From: Rhodospirillaceae bacterium
GTDB taxonomy: Bacteria; Pseudomonadota; Alphaproteobacteria; Bin65
Assembly (NCBI GenBank): GCA_009840595.1
Contig: VXNK01000028.1
Span: 1-48,017 of the forward strand
Direction of reading: 5' to 3'
Length of the DNA stretch: 48,017 bases
Each line of letters starts with the position of its first letter. The stretch's first letter is position 1. Below, one piece after another: positions 35,264 to 44,866 of the stretch. The notes under the pieces are model-generated. The model saw only the letters and a program-made list of their open reading frames with translations. It did no database searches and had not been told where the DNA came from. The translations under genes were made by a program, and so were the position numbers.

Positions 35264-36136
35264 TCAGCGCACGCGCCGCAGCGCCGTCTGGGTGAACTCG
35301 CTGTGGTCCAGGTCGGTGCGGAACCGGAACCCGGTCCATTTCAGCACCGTGCTCGCGCCGGTCAGGTGGTTCACCATCGTCTGTTCCGTTGCCCGCCAGT
35401 ACCGATCCAGATACTGCCGGTAGCCGGCAAAGGTGAGCGTTTTGAGGTGCGCGCCCTTCCGGTCGTAGAGCTCCATCTTCCAGGTCCGGAGCTCGCCCGT
35501 ATCCTGCCAGAGGACCTTGCGGCTGTATCCGGACTCCTCGTCCAGGGGAACCTGCTCGATGACGGTGCAGGTGAGTTTGCCGCAAGTCTCGTCGCGAAGA
35601 TATTTGTAGGTGTATTCCTCGACCTCCGGAGAGCTCATGTCTTCATAGGAAAACTCGCTGCCCATGAACGACCCGGAACGCCGCGAAGCGTTGATGCGTT
35701 TCACCCTTTTCAGGGCCGGCAGATACAGCCACTGGTCGTCCTGGGTGTTGATGTGGCCGTGGGTCAGGAGGGCGGTTCCCCGCACGGCGCGCGGCTGATC
35801 GAACACGAACAGGCTCTTGTCGCCGTCCCCCGGCACCTCCAGGACCTTGAAGCGCATCTTGCGGATGCTCTCCCGGCCGTGCCGGTCGCGCAGCACCATC
35901 GTCAATCCGGCGGTGAAATCGCCGAAACCGTCGTTGCGGGCGCTGGTTTCGCGCGCAATTCTCAGGCCCTTTTCCTCCGCCGTTTCGCTCTGGGCGAGGG
36001 CCTGGGCATCCGGCAGGCAGAGGCACGCAAGCGCCAGCAGCAGGACGCCGAACGGCGCGTTCCGCCGGCCCGGAAACCCCTTTGTGCTGCCGTGGCCGGT
36101 CAACCGTTTTCCGGCAATTTCGCGGTCGGAGGGCAT
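35264..36136 (-). CDS. LolA-like outer-membrane lipoprotein-sorting protein
   Basis: 290 residues from ATG 36136. A basic N-terminal stretch is followed by the signal-peptide core APFGVLLLALACLCLPDAQA and a mature start near SETAEEKG. The mature part fits the LolA/LppX-like half-barrel group annotated as outer membrane lipoprotein-sorting protein: MRFKVLEVPGDGDKSLFVFD, GSEFSYEDMSSPEVEEYTYK, and a late strand ending VLKWTGFRFRTDLDHSEFTQ. Such proteins are often encoded beside MMPL/RND exporters and are thought to shuttle hydrophobic cargo across the periplasm; an RND exporter lies in this same locus. First gene of a short operon with the halogenase. Confidence 0.8.
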   Translation of the reverse strand: MPSDREIAGKRLTGHGSTKGFPGRRNAPFGVLLLALACLCLPDAQALAQSETAEEKGLRIARETSARNDGFGDFTAGLTMVLRDRHGRESIRKMRFKVLEVPGDGDKSLFVFDQPRAVRGTALLTHGHINTQDDQWLYLPALKRVKRINASRRSGSFMGSEFSYEDMSSPEVEEYTYKYLRDETCGKLTCTVIEQVPLDEESGYSRKVLWQDTGELRTWKMELYDRKGAHLKTLTFAGYRQYLDRYWRATEQTMVNHLTGASTVLKWTGFRFRTDLDHSEFTQTALRRVR

Positions 36137-36165
36137 CGGCGCAGATTCCGTGTCGAAGATCGTGT

Positions 36166-36195
36166 ATTGTATCCCGGTTCACCGGGGAAGGTGAA
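36166..36195 (-). promoter_or_regulatory. Possible promoter of the LolA-like/halogenase operon
   Basis: On the minus strand TTCACC (36190-36195) and TACAAT (36166-36171) are 18 bases apart, with the ATG 30 bases beyond the -10. The -10 is good, the -35 weak. Confidence 0.4.
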
Positions 36196-36303
36196 GTCCG
36201 GGACGTGCCGGCAAGGCCCCCGACCGGAACGGCAGGTTTGCAAACCGGTGCCGCAAGTCCCGGCCGAAGCACACCCGACAGAATTCTCCGGCTCCCGGAA
36301 TAC

Positions 36304-36332
36304 TTGACCTTCACCCGGCAGAATTGCATATC
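36304..36332 (+). promoter_or_regulatory. Likely promoter of the NHLP transporter operon
   Basis: TTGACC (36304-36309), 17-base spacer, CATATC (36327-36332). The stretch CCGGCAG...AATTGCATATC inside it recurs upstream of the precursor gene (44750-44760), suggesting shared control. Confidence 0.5.
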
Positions 36333-36409
36333 ATTCCGCGAATCTTCGCTCAAGCCGGCCGAGTTTTTAGTGTCCTCGATTGATCTCCAAGAGAAGGCTT
36401 CGTGCGGTC

Positions 36410-36979
36410 GTGTTCAATAATCCATTCGGTTCGTTTCATAATACTGTTGCCGAGGCAAAAGAAGAACGCGAACAACTCGACAGGCTGCTGACAATTTCCA
36501 CACCGCGGGAGCGCCTGCTTGTCGCCGGCATCGCCCTGTTAACGGTTATCCTCGCGGCATGGCTTTTCTTCGGTAGCATAGTAGCGCGCACCGTGACGCT
36601 GGAAGGCGTCCTGGTGCCGCCTGCCCAAACCCAGTCAGGGAGCGAAAACTCCGGGAGTCAAAAGTCCGTGCAGGCGATCGTCTGGATCGAGAGGGGCGCC
36701 GCGCCGCAGATCGGGGCCGGGATGCCGGCGGCGATAGAGTTGGAGACGGCGGACGGAGACGCGGAAACCTTCGACGGAGAGATCGCGGCAATTTCCGCCG
36801 TACGCTCGTCCAGGGTGCTGGAGGCGCTCGGGCCGGCGGCGCCGGTGTCCGCGCACCGGATCGTTGTTTCGCTCGGGGAAAGCCTCGATGTTGCGTCCCT
36901 TGCGGATCGGAAGTGCCGGATCGTAGTCGAACTCGGCAGACAGTCTCCCGCCGCGCTCTTGCGGACAAGGCGGCCGTAA
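36410..36979 (+). CDS. NHLP-system membrane fusion (HlyD-like) protein, short form
   Basis: 189 residues from GTG 36410 (VFNNPFGSFHNTVAEA), with GAGAAGG 12 bases upstream; a TTG at 36380 would add ten residues. EEREQLDRLLTISTPRERLL leads into one TM helix (LVAGIALLTVILAAWLFFGS), exactly as in the NHLP bacteriocin-system secretion proteins. The remaining 120 residues include a lipoyl-like/beta-barrel part (SIVARTVTLEGVLVPP; GMPAAIELETADGDAETFDG) but the long coiled-coil hairpin of standard fusion proteins is missing. First gene of the transporter operon; one base separates it from the C39 transporter gene. Confidence 0.75.
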   Translation: MFNNPFGSFHNTVAEAKEEREQLDRLLTISTPRERLLVAGIALLTVILAAWLFFGSIVARTVTLEGVLVPPAQTQSGSENSGSQKSVQAIVWIERGAAPQIGAGMPAAIELETADGDAETFDGEIAAISAVRSSRVLEALGPAAPVSAHRIVVSLGESLDVASLADRKCRIVVELGRQSPAALLRTRRP

Positions 36980-36980
36980 T

Positions 36981-39188
36981 ATGGCGCAAGCCCCCAAAGG
37001 GACGAGCGACAAAGCTGCAACGGATTTCTCGGAACAAAAGGTCGTCACGCCGATAACGTTGCAGATGCATGCGTCCGAGTGCGGCGCCGCATGCCTCGGC
37101 AGCATACTGGCTTACTTCGGCCGCTGGGTGCCGCTTACCGAACTGCGCGAGAAATGCGAGGTGAGCCGGGACGGCAGCAGCGCTGCGAGTATCGCGCGCG
37201 CCTCCAGGCATTACGGTCTGGAATGCAACGGACTCAGCCTGCGCGCCGATCAGCTGAAGAAGTTGCAGTTGCCGCTGATCCTGTTCTGGCAATTCAGCCA
37301 TTTCGTCGTTCTCGAAGGGTACGACAGGCGGCATTTCTTTCTCAACGATCCGGCCACCGGCAGACGGAGGCTCTCCGCCGAAGAGTTCGTCAGGGGGTAC
37401 AGCGGCATTGCGCTGCGCTTCAAGCGCGGTGCCGATTTCGAACCCGGCGGAGAGCGGAAGAGCCTGTTCGAGCAATTGAGCGTGCTGCTCGCAGGGACGT
37501 GGAGCGCGCTTACCGGCGTGGTCGCCTGCGGGCTCATGCTGACGGTGCTGAGCCTTATCGTTCCCGCGTCTCTCCATATTTTCGTCGACGGCGTTCTGGA
37601 AAACCGCGCGCCCTGGGAGGGATTGGTGGCGGCCCTGCTCGGCGGCGGGGTGCTGGTGTACATCCTGTTTATGCTCAAGCACCGGTTCCTGAAGCGCCTG
37701 GCTGTCCGGATTTCGGTGAGCGGCTACAGCCGGAGCGTGTCGCGGCTGCTGCGGCTGCCGGTCGAGTTTTTCGAGCACAGGCTGGCCGGCGATTTGACCG
37801 ACCGGGTCTCGTCCATCGACAGAATCGCGAAAAATCTGACGGACCGGTTTCTTGTGCTCCTGATCGACATGGCGATGAGCGTCGTGCTGCTCGTCGCGAT
37901 GCTGGCCTATGACGTCCTGCTCACCCTGATCGTGCTGCTGCTGGCCCTTCTGCACGGCCTGCTGGCCCGCTTTCTCAACGCTTTCCGGGCCGTTCGAAGC
38001 CAGGCGATGCGGCGCGAACAGGGACTGCTGATCGGCTTCGGCATGCAGATGCTCAGTCATGCGGACAACCTGCGCATGACGGGATCGGACGACCGGTTCT
38101 TTTCGCGCTGGAGCGGTCAGCAGGCGCGCGAGTTGCGGGCGCGGCAGCTCTATTCCGAACCGGTCTCCGTCAATACCGCGCTGCCGGGCCTGATCGCGGC
38201 GCTTCGCAGCGCGGCGATCCTGGCCGTCGGGGGAAGTCTGGTTTTGGCCGGCGACATGACCCTCGGAGCGCTGGTCGGCTTCTATATCCTGGCGGAGATG
38301 TTTCTGGCGCCGGTCGGCCGCTTTCTGGAGTTCGCCGACAAACGCCAGGCGCTCGAAACGGATTTGCAGCGGGTCGAGGACATCTCCAGGGCCGCCGAGG
38401 ACCCCGTTTTCGACCGCCGCAGCCCGGAAGCGGAGTCGATTCCCACGTTCAGGGGCCGGCTCCAGCTTGCCGGCCAGCTCGAATTGCGGAACGTCACTTT
38501 CGGTTTCAACCGGAGCCGGCCGCCCCTGATCAAGGACTTCAACCTCGCCATCGGGCCGGGGCAGCGCGTTGCCGTGGTCGGCCCCAGCGGCTCCGGCAAG
38601 TCGACCCTGGCGCGGCTGGTTTCGGGGATCTACCGGCCCTGGTCGGGCGAAATCCTGTTCGACGGCCATCTGCGGGACGAGATTCCCGAGGAGGTGCTGC
38701 GGCGGTCCGTTTCCATGGTGGCTCAGGACAGCGTGCTCTTCTTCGCCTCCCTGCGCGACAACATCACCTTGTGGAACCCGGCCGTTCCGGACGAAGCCAT
38801 TTTCGCCGCGACGCGGGATGCCTGCATCCATGACGAAATCCTGCTCAGGCCGCAGGGATATGCCGCGCACGTCGAGGAGGGCGGGGCGAATTTCAGCGGC
38901 GGCCAGCGGCAGCGGCTGGAAATCGCCCGCGCGCTGGTGGGCCATCCGACCGTGCTCATTCTGGACGAGGCGACCAGCGCCCTCGATGCGACGACGGAGA
39001 AATATGTCGACGATGCCCTGCGGCGCCGCGGGGTCACCTGCCTGATCGTGGCGCACCGGCTCAGCACCGTGCGGGATTGCGACGAAATCATCGTGCTCGA
39101 CAACGGCGCCGAAGTGCAGCGCGGCACGCACGACACGCTGATCGCCGACCGGGACGGCACCTATTACAAGCTGGTCAAGTCAGGCTGA
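36981..39188 (+). CDS. NHLP-type ABC exporter with C39 leader peptidase
   Basis: 735 residues. Domain order: C39 peptidase (1-140), six-helix transmembrane domain (about 165-440), ATPase (about 490-735). The catalytic triad is seen as Cys34 in ASECGAACLG, His107 in FSHFVVLEGYD and Asp123 in LNDPATG. ATPase motifs: GPSGSGKST near 533, FSGGQRQRLEIARAL, VLILDEATSALD. It should cut the precursor after its Gly-type leader end and export the rest. This matches the peptidase/permease/ATPase subunit found next to NHLP precursors. It shares the overlapping TGATG with the next gene. Confidence 0.92.
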   Translation: MAQAPKGTSDKAATDFSEQKVVTPITLQMHASECGAACLGSILAYFGRWVPLTELREKCEVSRDGSSAASIARASRHYGLECNGLSLRADQLKKLQLPLILFWQFSHFVVLEGYDRRHFFLNDPATGRRRLSAEEFVRGYSGIALRFKRGADFEPGGERKSLFEQLSVLLAGTWSALTGVVACGLMLTVLSLIVPASLHIFVDGVLENRAPWEGLVAALLGGGVLVYILFMLKHRFLKRLAVRISVSGYSRSVSRLLRLPVEFFEHRLAGDLTDRVSSIDRIAKNLTDRFLVLLIDMAMSVVLLVAMLAYDVLLTLIVLLLALLHGLLARFLNAFRAVRSQAMRREQGLLIGFGMQMLSHADNLRMTGSDDRFFSRWSGQQARELRARQLYSEPVSVNTALPGLIAALRSAAILAVGGSLVLAGDMTLGALVGFYILAEMFLAPVGRFLEFADKRQALETDLQRVEDISRAAEDPVFDRRSPEAESIPTFRGRLQLAGQLELRNVTFGFNRSRPPLIKDFNLAIGPGQRVAVVGPSGSGKSTLARLVSGIYRPWSGEILFDGHLRDEIPEEVLRRSVSMVAQDSVLFFASLRDNITLWNPAVPDEAIFAATRDACIHDEILLRPQGYAAHVEEGGANFSGGQRQRLEIARALVGHPTVLILDEATSALDATTEKYVDDALRRRGVTCLIVAHRLSTVRDCDEIIVLDNGAEVQRGTHDTLIADRDGTYYKLVKSG

Positions 39189-42130
39189 TGCAGGACACCG
39201 GGCCCGAATACGCCTCGATTGGCGCACTCGCCGTCCGCTCGGGTACGTCCGTGCCCTGCGCCGGCAACCTGCCGGTCAGGCTCGACGATCCGGACAGCGT
39301 CTGGTTCATCGACCGGGGCGCCGTCAATCTGTTCCTGGTCGAATTCAGGGACGGGGTGGAGCAGGCGGCGCCGCAGCATCTGCTGCGCCGCGAAGCGGGC
39401 CGGCTGCTGCCCGGCGTCGCGCCGGACCGGCGCGACAGCGAGGACGACACGACGCTCAGCCTGATTGCCAAGGGGTCGCCGGGCACCCTTCTGAAACGCC
39501 TGCCGGCCTCCCTGCTGTCCGAGGTCGATCCGGCGGAACTTGCCGAACAGACCGATACCTGGCTGACCGCCATTACCGGCACGCTTTCGCGCTTCGCAAG
39601 CCGCCTTCCGCGCCCGACCGCCCTGGCCGAGCCCGGCCTGACGCAAACCCTGGCCGCCGGCACCCTGTCCGTGCGGCGCGGCGTGGTCTGGGTATCCGAA
39701 CCGCCGCGCGGCGCAAGCCTGTACATGGATATCGTCGACCAGGCTGAACTGGCCGAAGCGCGCGGCCCGCACGAACCGGCGATAGCGCTGACGCGGACAA
39801 GCTGGCTCACCCTGTTCGACGAGACGACGCTTGCGGGCGAATCGACCGAAACGCTGGCCCAGCAAGGCAGGCTGCTGCCGGCGCTCGCCACGTTCCACGC
39901 GGTGGCCTTCACGCTGGAGCGTCTCAACCGCCAGCTGGCCGTGGTCGACGAGGCAAATCTCGAACGCGCGCGGACCGCCAGCCGCCGGACGGCCGAAAAA
40001 GCCGCGCGGCAGCGGCTTTTCAATATCTACGACCTGCCGATCGGTCGGGATGCCGATGTCGAGGACACGGCGCTGGCGGATGCCCTGCGGGTCATCGGTC
40101 GCCGCGAGGGCATCGATTTCAGGTTTCCGGCGCGTTCGGGCTCTTCCGAGTCTCCGGTCGGCCTCGTCGACATTCTCGATGCGTCGGGCGTGCGCGCCCG
40201 GCGCGTGCGCTTCGAGGCCGAGGGCGAGTGGTGGCGCGGCGACAGCAACGCCATGCTGGCTTTCCGCGCCGAGGACGGCCGGCCCGTAGCGCTGCTGCCG
40301 GGGCGGTTCGGGCGCTACCGGGAATTCGACCCGGTCAGCAAGCGCCGTGTCCGGGTCACGGCGGCGCGCGCCGGCGCGCTGCGCCCGGAAGCCTGGATGT
40401 TCTACCGGCCCTTGCCGTCGGGGAACGTCAAACCGCCGGACCTGTGGGGGATCGCCCTGCATGGTTCGGCCGCCGACCTGGCGCGGCTGGCGATCGCCGG
40501 GCTTCCCGGCGGACTGATCAAGCTGCTGCCGGCGCTTGCGCTCGGGATCGTCGCGAATCACGTCGTTGCGGGCGGAAGCGCCGGAACGCTCTATGCCGTG
40601 GCGGCGGCAGTGGCGGGGTTCGGGCTGCTCGGCGCCCTGCTTCACCTGCTTCAAAGCACGGCGATGATGCGCCTCGAGGGCCGCTCGGCGTCGCGGGTCG
40701 AAGCCGCCTTCTGGGACCGCCTCATGCGCCTTCCGCCGAGCGTTCTGCGCCGCCGGCCGGCCGGCGATCTGGCCATGTCGGGAATGACGTTCCAGAATCT
40801 TCGCGACGGCCTGCAGGGGGTCGTCGCCGACAGCCTGCTGTCGGTCTTGTTCCTGCTTCCGGTTTTTGGCGTCATCTTCTTCTACGACACCGCCCTCGGG
40901 CTCGTCGCCCTGGCTTTCAGCCTGGCTTCCCTCCTGATCACCGTGGTTCTCGGGCTGCGCCAGATTTCGCCGTACGGGCGGATGATCGGCGCCGCGCGTC
41001 GCGTCACCGGCCGGCTGTTCCAGATTGTCGGCGGAATCTCCAAGCTGCGTGTCGAAAACGCCGAAGGATCGGCGTTCGCCATCTGGGCGCGGGACTATCG
41101 CGAGCAGAAACGCGCGGAAGTCGAACTGGGCGCGCTGGAGGCGCATTCGCGGGCGTTCGGTGCCGCGCTGCCCTTCCTTGCCGGCGGGGCGCTGCTTTTC
41201 GCGGTCGTTGCGGTGGGCGACCGGAGCCTCCCGGTCGGCGATTTCCTCGTCGTCTACACCGTCTTTATCGCGTTCCAGTCCGCTGTCGCGCGGCTCGGCG
41301 AATCTTTCGGCACCGTCGCCGCCATGCTGCCGGCGTTCGACCAGATGCGCCCGCTGCTCGCCGCCATACCCGAATCCGAATCGGAAGGGGAGCCGGTGGA
41401 ACATCTGGGCGGCGATATTCTGTTCGACCGCATTTCCTTCCGCTACGACCCCGACGGCCCGCTGGTCCTCGACGATGTCACGCTTCACGCCCGGCCCGGC
41501 GAATTCGTCGCGATCGCCGGCGAGTCCGGCGCCGGCAAGAGCACCCTGTTCCGGCTCGCGCTCGGAATAGACCGGCCGACCGCCGGCGCGGTGTATTACG
41601 ACGGCCGCGACCTGAGGCACCTGAACCTGAAGCAGGTGCGCCGGAAAATCGGCGCGGTGCCGCAATCGGTCGGGCTCCATCCCCAGGATCTCTGGGACAA
41701 TCTGGTCGGCCACCACGACGGCGTGGCGAGCGAGGAGGTCTGGAGGGCGGCCCGGATCGCGGACGTCGAAGACCAGATCAAGGCCATGCCCATGGGCATG
41801 ATGACCATGGTCGGCACCAGCGGGGCCGTCCTGTCCGGCGGCGAGAGTCAGCGCATCACGATCGCCCGCTCCGTGATCGGCAGCCCGCGAATCATGCTGT
41901 TCGACGAGGCGACCAACTGGCTGGACAACGAAAGCCAGGCCAAGGTGATGCAGAACCTCACCGCCCTGACGTCCACCCGGGTCGTCATCGCCCACCGGCT
42001 GTCCACGCTGGAGCAGGCCGATCTCATCTATGTGTTGCAGGCCGGGAAGGTCGTGCAAAGCGGCTCGTTCGGCGAACTCATGGAGGTCGACGGGGTGTTC
42101 AGCGAGCTGGTCAGGCGGCAGATCGCCTGA
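39188..42130 (+). CDS. NHLP-type ABC exporter permease/ATPase without peptidase
   Basis: 980 residues from ATG 39188, which overlaps the stop of the previous gene. The N-terminal 420 residues are a family-specific cytoplasmic region (VWFIDRGAVNLFLVEFRDG at its start is cyclic-nucleotide-domain-like), then six TM helices (about 440-710) and the ATPase: GESGAGKSTL near 778, LSGGESQRITIARSV near 882, IMLFDEATNWLD near 904. This is the second ABC subunit that always accompanies the C39-bearing one in NHLP systems, and they probably work as a heterodimer. Frame open further upstream only as a shadow. Confidence 0.9.
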   Translation: MQDTGPEYASIGALAVRSGTSVPCAGNLPVRLDDPDSVWFIDRGAVNLFLVEFRDGVEQAAPQHLLRREAGRLLPGVAPDRRDSEDDTTLSLIAKGSPGTLLKRLPASLLSEVDPAELAEQTDTWLTAITGTLSRFASRLPRPTALAEPGLTQTLAAGTLSVRRGVVWVSEPPRGASLYMDIVDQAELAEARGPHEPAIALTRTSWLTLFDETTLAGESTETLAQQGRLLPALATFHAVAFTLERLNRQLAVVDEANLERARTASRRTAEKAARQRLFNIYDLPIGRDADVEDTALADALRVIGRREGIDFRFPARSGSSESPVGLVDILDASGVRARRVRFEAEGEWWRGDSNAMLAFRAEDGRPVALLPGRFGRYREFDPVSKRRVRVTAARAGALRPEAWMFYRPLPSGNVKPPDLWGIALHGSAADLARLAIAGLPGGLIKLLPALALGIVANHVVAGGSAGTLYAVAAAVAGFGLLGALLHLLQSTAMMRLEGRSASRVEAAFWDRLMRLPPSVLRRRPAGDLAMSGMTFQNLRDGLQGVVADSLLSVLFLLPVFGVIFFYDTALGLVALAFSLASLLITVVLGLRQISPYGRMIGAARRVTGRLFQIVGGISKLRVENAEGSAFAIWARDYREQKRAEVELGALEAHSRAFGAALPFLAGGALLFAVVAVGDRSLPVGDFLVVYTVFIAFQSAVARLGESFGTVAAMLPAFDQMRPLLAAIPESESEGEPVEHLGGDILFDRISFRYDPDGPLVLDDVTLHARPGEFVAIAGESGAGKSTLFRLALGIDRPTAGAVYYDGRDLRHLNLKQVRRKIGAVPQSVGLHPQDLWDNLVGHHDGVASEEVWRAARIADVEDQIKAMPMGMMTMVGTSGAVLSGGESQRITIARSVIGSPRIMLFDEATNWLDNESQAKVMQNLTALTSTRVVIAHRLSTLEQADLIYVLQAGKVVQSGSFGELMEVDGVFSELVRRQIA

Positions 42131-42346
42131 CCGGGCCGCGCCGGCCGGGTCGCTCCCGTGCGAGCCCTTTCGGATCTATGCAAGGCCCTTGACACTGCGT
42201 TGCGGCGGACCATACCGTTCCCGGCGTCATCGGATTCCCGGCTGCGAACCGGCCCGTTCGCCGCCCGGCCATAAGGTTTCGGCTGCAATGAAACTGTGCG
42301 CGCCGCCTGCCACCCGGGGGCGCTTGAAATCGGTGGCGCGAGTCCT

Positions 42347-44668
42347 GTGGACAAATTCAGCATAGCTGGAGAGCGATTCGCGAAGCGATTTGCCGAGCGG
42401 GTGCTTGCGGCCCGCTGGCGGGTCATCCTGGCTGCGCTGTTCTTCGTTGCGGTCTCGTCGAGCGGCGTGTTCCTGCTCGAATTTTCCGCCAACTACCGCA
42501 TTTTCTTCGACGAAGACAATCCGCAGCTTCTGGCGCTCGAAGCGCTGGAAAATACCTACGGGAAAAACGACAACGTCGCGTTCCTGATCGTTCCGGACGA
42601 CGGCGACGCCACGTCGCAAAAGGCGCTCTCGGCCGCCGTGTGGCTCACAAAAAGAGCCTGGAAGACACCGTATTCGAGGCGCGTCGACTCGCTCGCCAAT
42701 TTTCAGCACACGACCGCCGACGGCGACGATTTGTATGTGCGGAACCTGGTCGATCCTAAGGACCTGAACGAGGCCGAAGCGCGGTCGCGAATCCGCGCGA
42801 TCGCTTTGTCCGACCCGCGTATCGCGGGCAGTATTCTGGCCCGGAACGGCGATGTCAGCGTTGTGAACGTTACCGTTGAAATGCCGGAAGAGGGCCTGTT
42901 GGAGGCCGTGGCCGAAGTTGCCGAATTCGCCCGGTCGGTGGCTGCGGAGGCGGAAGAGCGGTTCCCCGGCATCGACCTTCGCATCGTCGGGACGGTCATG
43001 ATCAACCAGACCTTCCTGGAGGCCTCGATCGGCAGCCAGATGATCTTCCTGCCGGCGAGCCTTGCGCTGATGGCCCTGATCCTCGGCGTCCTTATCCGGG
43101 GCTGGGCGGGCGTGGCGGCGACCGGGGCGGTCATCGTCTTTTCCATTCTGGCGTCGATGGGCCTGGGCTTTTGGATCGGATTACCGTTCTCCCCGCCCAT
43201 ATCGCCGGCGCCGACCATCGTGCTCATGATTGTCGTGGCGAACTGCGTGCATCTGCTGGTGACCGTGCAGCAACGCCTGCGGGCCGGGGATTCCAGGCAC
43301 GATGCCATCGTCGAATCCGTCAGGCTCAACCTGCACCCGGTATTTCTGGCCAGCCTGACAACGGCGCTCGGGTTCCTGAGCATGAACTTCTCCGAAGTGC
43401 CGCCCTACCGCCATCTCGGCATCTTCGTCGCTTTTGGCATCGCCGCTTCCTTCATTCTCTCCGTCACCTTTCTGCCGGCCCTGCTGTCGCTTCTTCCGGT
43501 TCGCGCCCCGAAGGAGCGCCGGTTCCGCGGACCCACGATGAGCTTCCTGGCGGAGTCCGTGCTGCGCTACAGGAAGGCGCTGATCTGGGGGTGGCTGGCG
43601 ATCGCGGCCGCGATGGCTCTGGCCGTTCCGCGCAACGAGCTCAACGATGTCCTCGTTCATTTCTTCGACAAGAGCGTCGAGTTCCGGCAGGACACGGACT
43701 TCATGGACGAGCGCCTGAGCGGCAACACCCTGCTCGAATACTCGCTGCGGGCCTCTGCCGAGGGCGGAGTCACCGATCCCCGGTTCCTGACCGAGGTCTC
43801 GAAGTTCGCCGAGTGGTACCGGAAACAGCCCCCCGTTCGCCATGTGGCGGTCATCACCGATACCTTCCGGCAGCTCAACAAGAGCATGCACGGCGACGAC
43901 CCGGCCGCCTACCGGATCCCGGAAAGCAGCGAACTGGCGGCGCAGTATCTGCTGCTCTACGAGCTTTCGCTGCCGCAGGGCCTGGACCTGAACAACCAGA
44001 TCGACAGATCCAGGTCGGCCACGCGGTTGTCGGTTTCGGCGGAGACGCTCGATTCGAAAGAGCTGCTCGCACTGAACGCGCGCGCCGAGGCCTGGCTGAA
44101 GGACAACGCGCCCCATGTCGCCGGCGTCAACAGCACCGGCCCGGCGGCGCTGTTCGCCTATATCGGGCAGCGCAACATCCGCGCCATGATGATCGGAACG
44201 ATGGTCGTGCTCCTGGCGATTTCCGCCATTCTCCTGTTTGCCCTGCGATCGCTGCGGCTGGGTCTGATCAGCATCGTTCCCAATCTGCTTCCCGCCGTGC
44301 TGGGCTTCGGCGTCTGGGGGTTGACGGTCGGGCAGGTCGGCCTCTCGCTGTCCGTCGTCGTGGCCATGACGGTCGGCATCGTCGTGGACGATACGGTGCA
44401 TTTCCTCGCCAAGTACCGCCGGGCGCGGCGCGAACACGGCCTTGGGCCCGAAGACGCGGTGCGCCAGACCTTCGAGACGGCCGGCCGGGCCCTGTTCACG
44501 ACGACGGTCGTGCTGGTGGCCGGCTTTTTGATCCTCGTATTTTCTCCGTTCATTCCGACCGCGCAGGTCGGGGTCCTGACCGCGATGATTATCGGCTTTG
44601 CGCTCATTGCCGACCTGTCGCTCCTGCCGGCACTGCTGACGATGCTGGACCGGAAGAAGGAAGCCTGA
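42347..44668 (+). CDS. MMPL/RND-superfamily exporter
   Basis: 773 residues from GTG 42347 (VDKFSIAGERFAKRFAERVL); a GTG at 42296 is an alternative. Two repeats of one TM helix, a large periplasmic domain and five TM helices, as in MMPL/SSD-type exporters: ANYRIFFDEDNPQLLALEAL after TM1, the helix cluster LALMALILGVLIRGWAGVAA, and in the second half GIVVDDTVHFLAKYRRARRE, which holds the proton-relay aspartates. Predicted cargo is hydrophobic. Placed between the NHLP transporter operon and the precursor gene on the same strand, it probably handles the finished product together with the LolA-like protein. Confidence 0.85.
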   Translation: MDKFSIAGERFAKRFAERVLAARWRVILAALFFVAVSSSGVFLLEFSANYRIFFDEDNPQLLALEALENTYGKNDNVAFLIVPDDGDATSQKALSAAVWLTKRAWKTPYSRRVDSLANFQHTTADGDDLYVRNLVDPKDLNEAEARSRIRAIALSDPRIAGSILARNGDVSVVNVTVEMPEEGLLEAVAEVAEFARSVAAEAEERFPGIDLRIVGTVMINQTFLEASIGSQMIFLPASLALMALILGVLIRGWAGVAATGAVIVFSILASMGLGFWIGLPFSPPISPAPTIVLMIVVANCVHLLVTVQQRLRAGDSRHDAIVESVRLNLHPVFLASLTTALGFLSMNFSEVPPYRHLGIFVAFGIAASFILSVTFLPALLSLLPVRAPKERRFRGPTMSFLAESVLRYRKALIWGWLAIAAAMALAVPRNELNDVLVHFFDKSVEFRQDTDFMDERLSGNTLLEYSLRASAEGGVTDPRFLTEVSKFAEWYRKQPPVRHVAVITDTFRQLNKSMHGDDPAAYRIPESSELAAQYLLLYELSLPQGLDLNNQIDRSRSATRLSVSAETLDSKELLALNARAEAWLKDNAPHVAGVNSTGPAALFAYIGQRNIRAMMIGTMVVLLAISAILLFALRSLRLGLISIVPNLLPAVLGFGVWGLTVGQVGLSLSVVVAMTVGIVVDDTVHFLAKYRRARREHGLGPEDAVRQTFETAGRALFTTTVVLVAGFLILVFSPFIPTAQVGVLTAMIIGFALIADLSLLPALLTMLDRKKEA

Positions 44669-44749
44669 CCGGCACCGCGGGGCCGAAAGCCTTATCCGCC
44701 GCAAGCCCTCGGCCACGGCGCATCGAGGCAACGCTTCCGGCAGCATAAC

Positions 44750-44760
44750 AATTGCATATC
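44750..44760 (+). promoter_or_regulatory. AATTGCATATC motif upstream of precursor gene
   Basis: Eleven bases identical to 36322-36332, in each case preceded by CCGGCAG (directly at 36315, six bases earlier here). A further TTGACA (44801-44806) lies nearer the gene. Whether this is a promoter element or an activator site is open. Confidence 0.4.
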
Positions 44761-44866
44761 GGGGCCATAATAAAGTTCTATTGTCCGGGGGATTGACCCT
44801 TTGACATGGCCCTGATACGGTCCTGCCCATGTGCTGGAACGGCACGCAGGGCGAAGGAGTTTTGCC

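Noticed and set aside
36082..36420. A Cys-containing small ORF as second precursor
   Set aside because: Arginine/proline-rich, overlaps promoters of both RiPP operons, and has no NHLP leader; a shadow frame.
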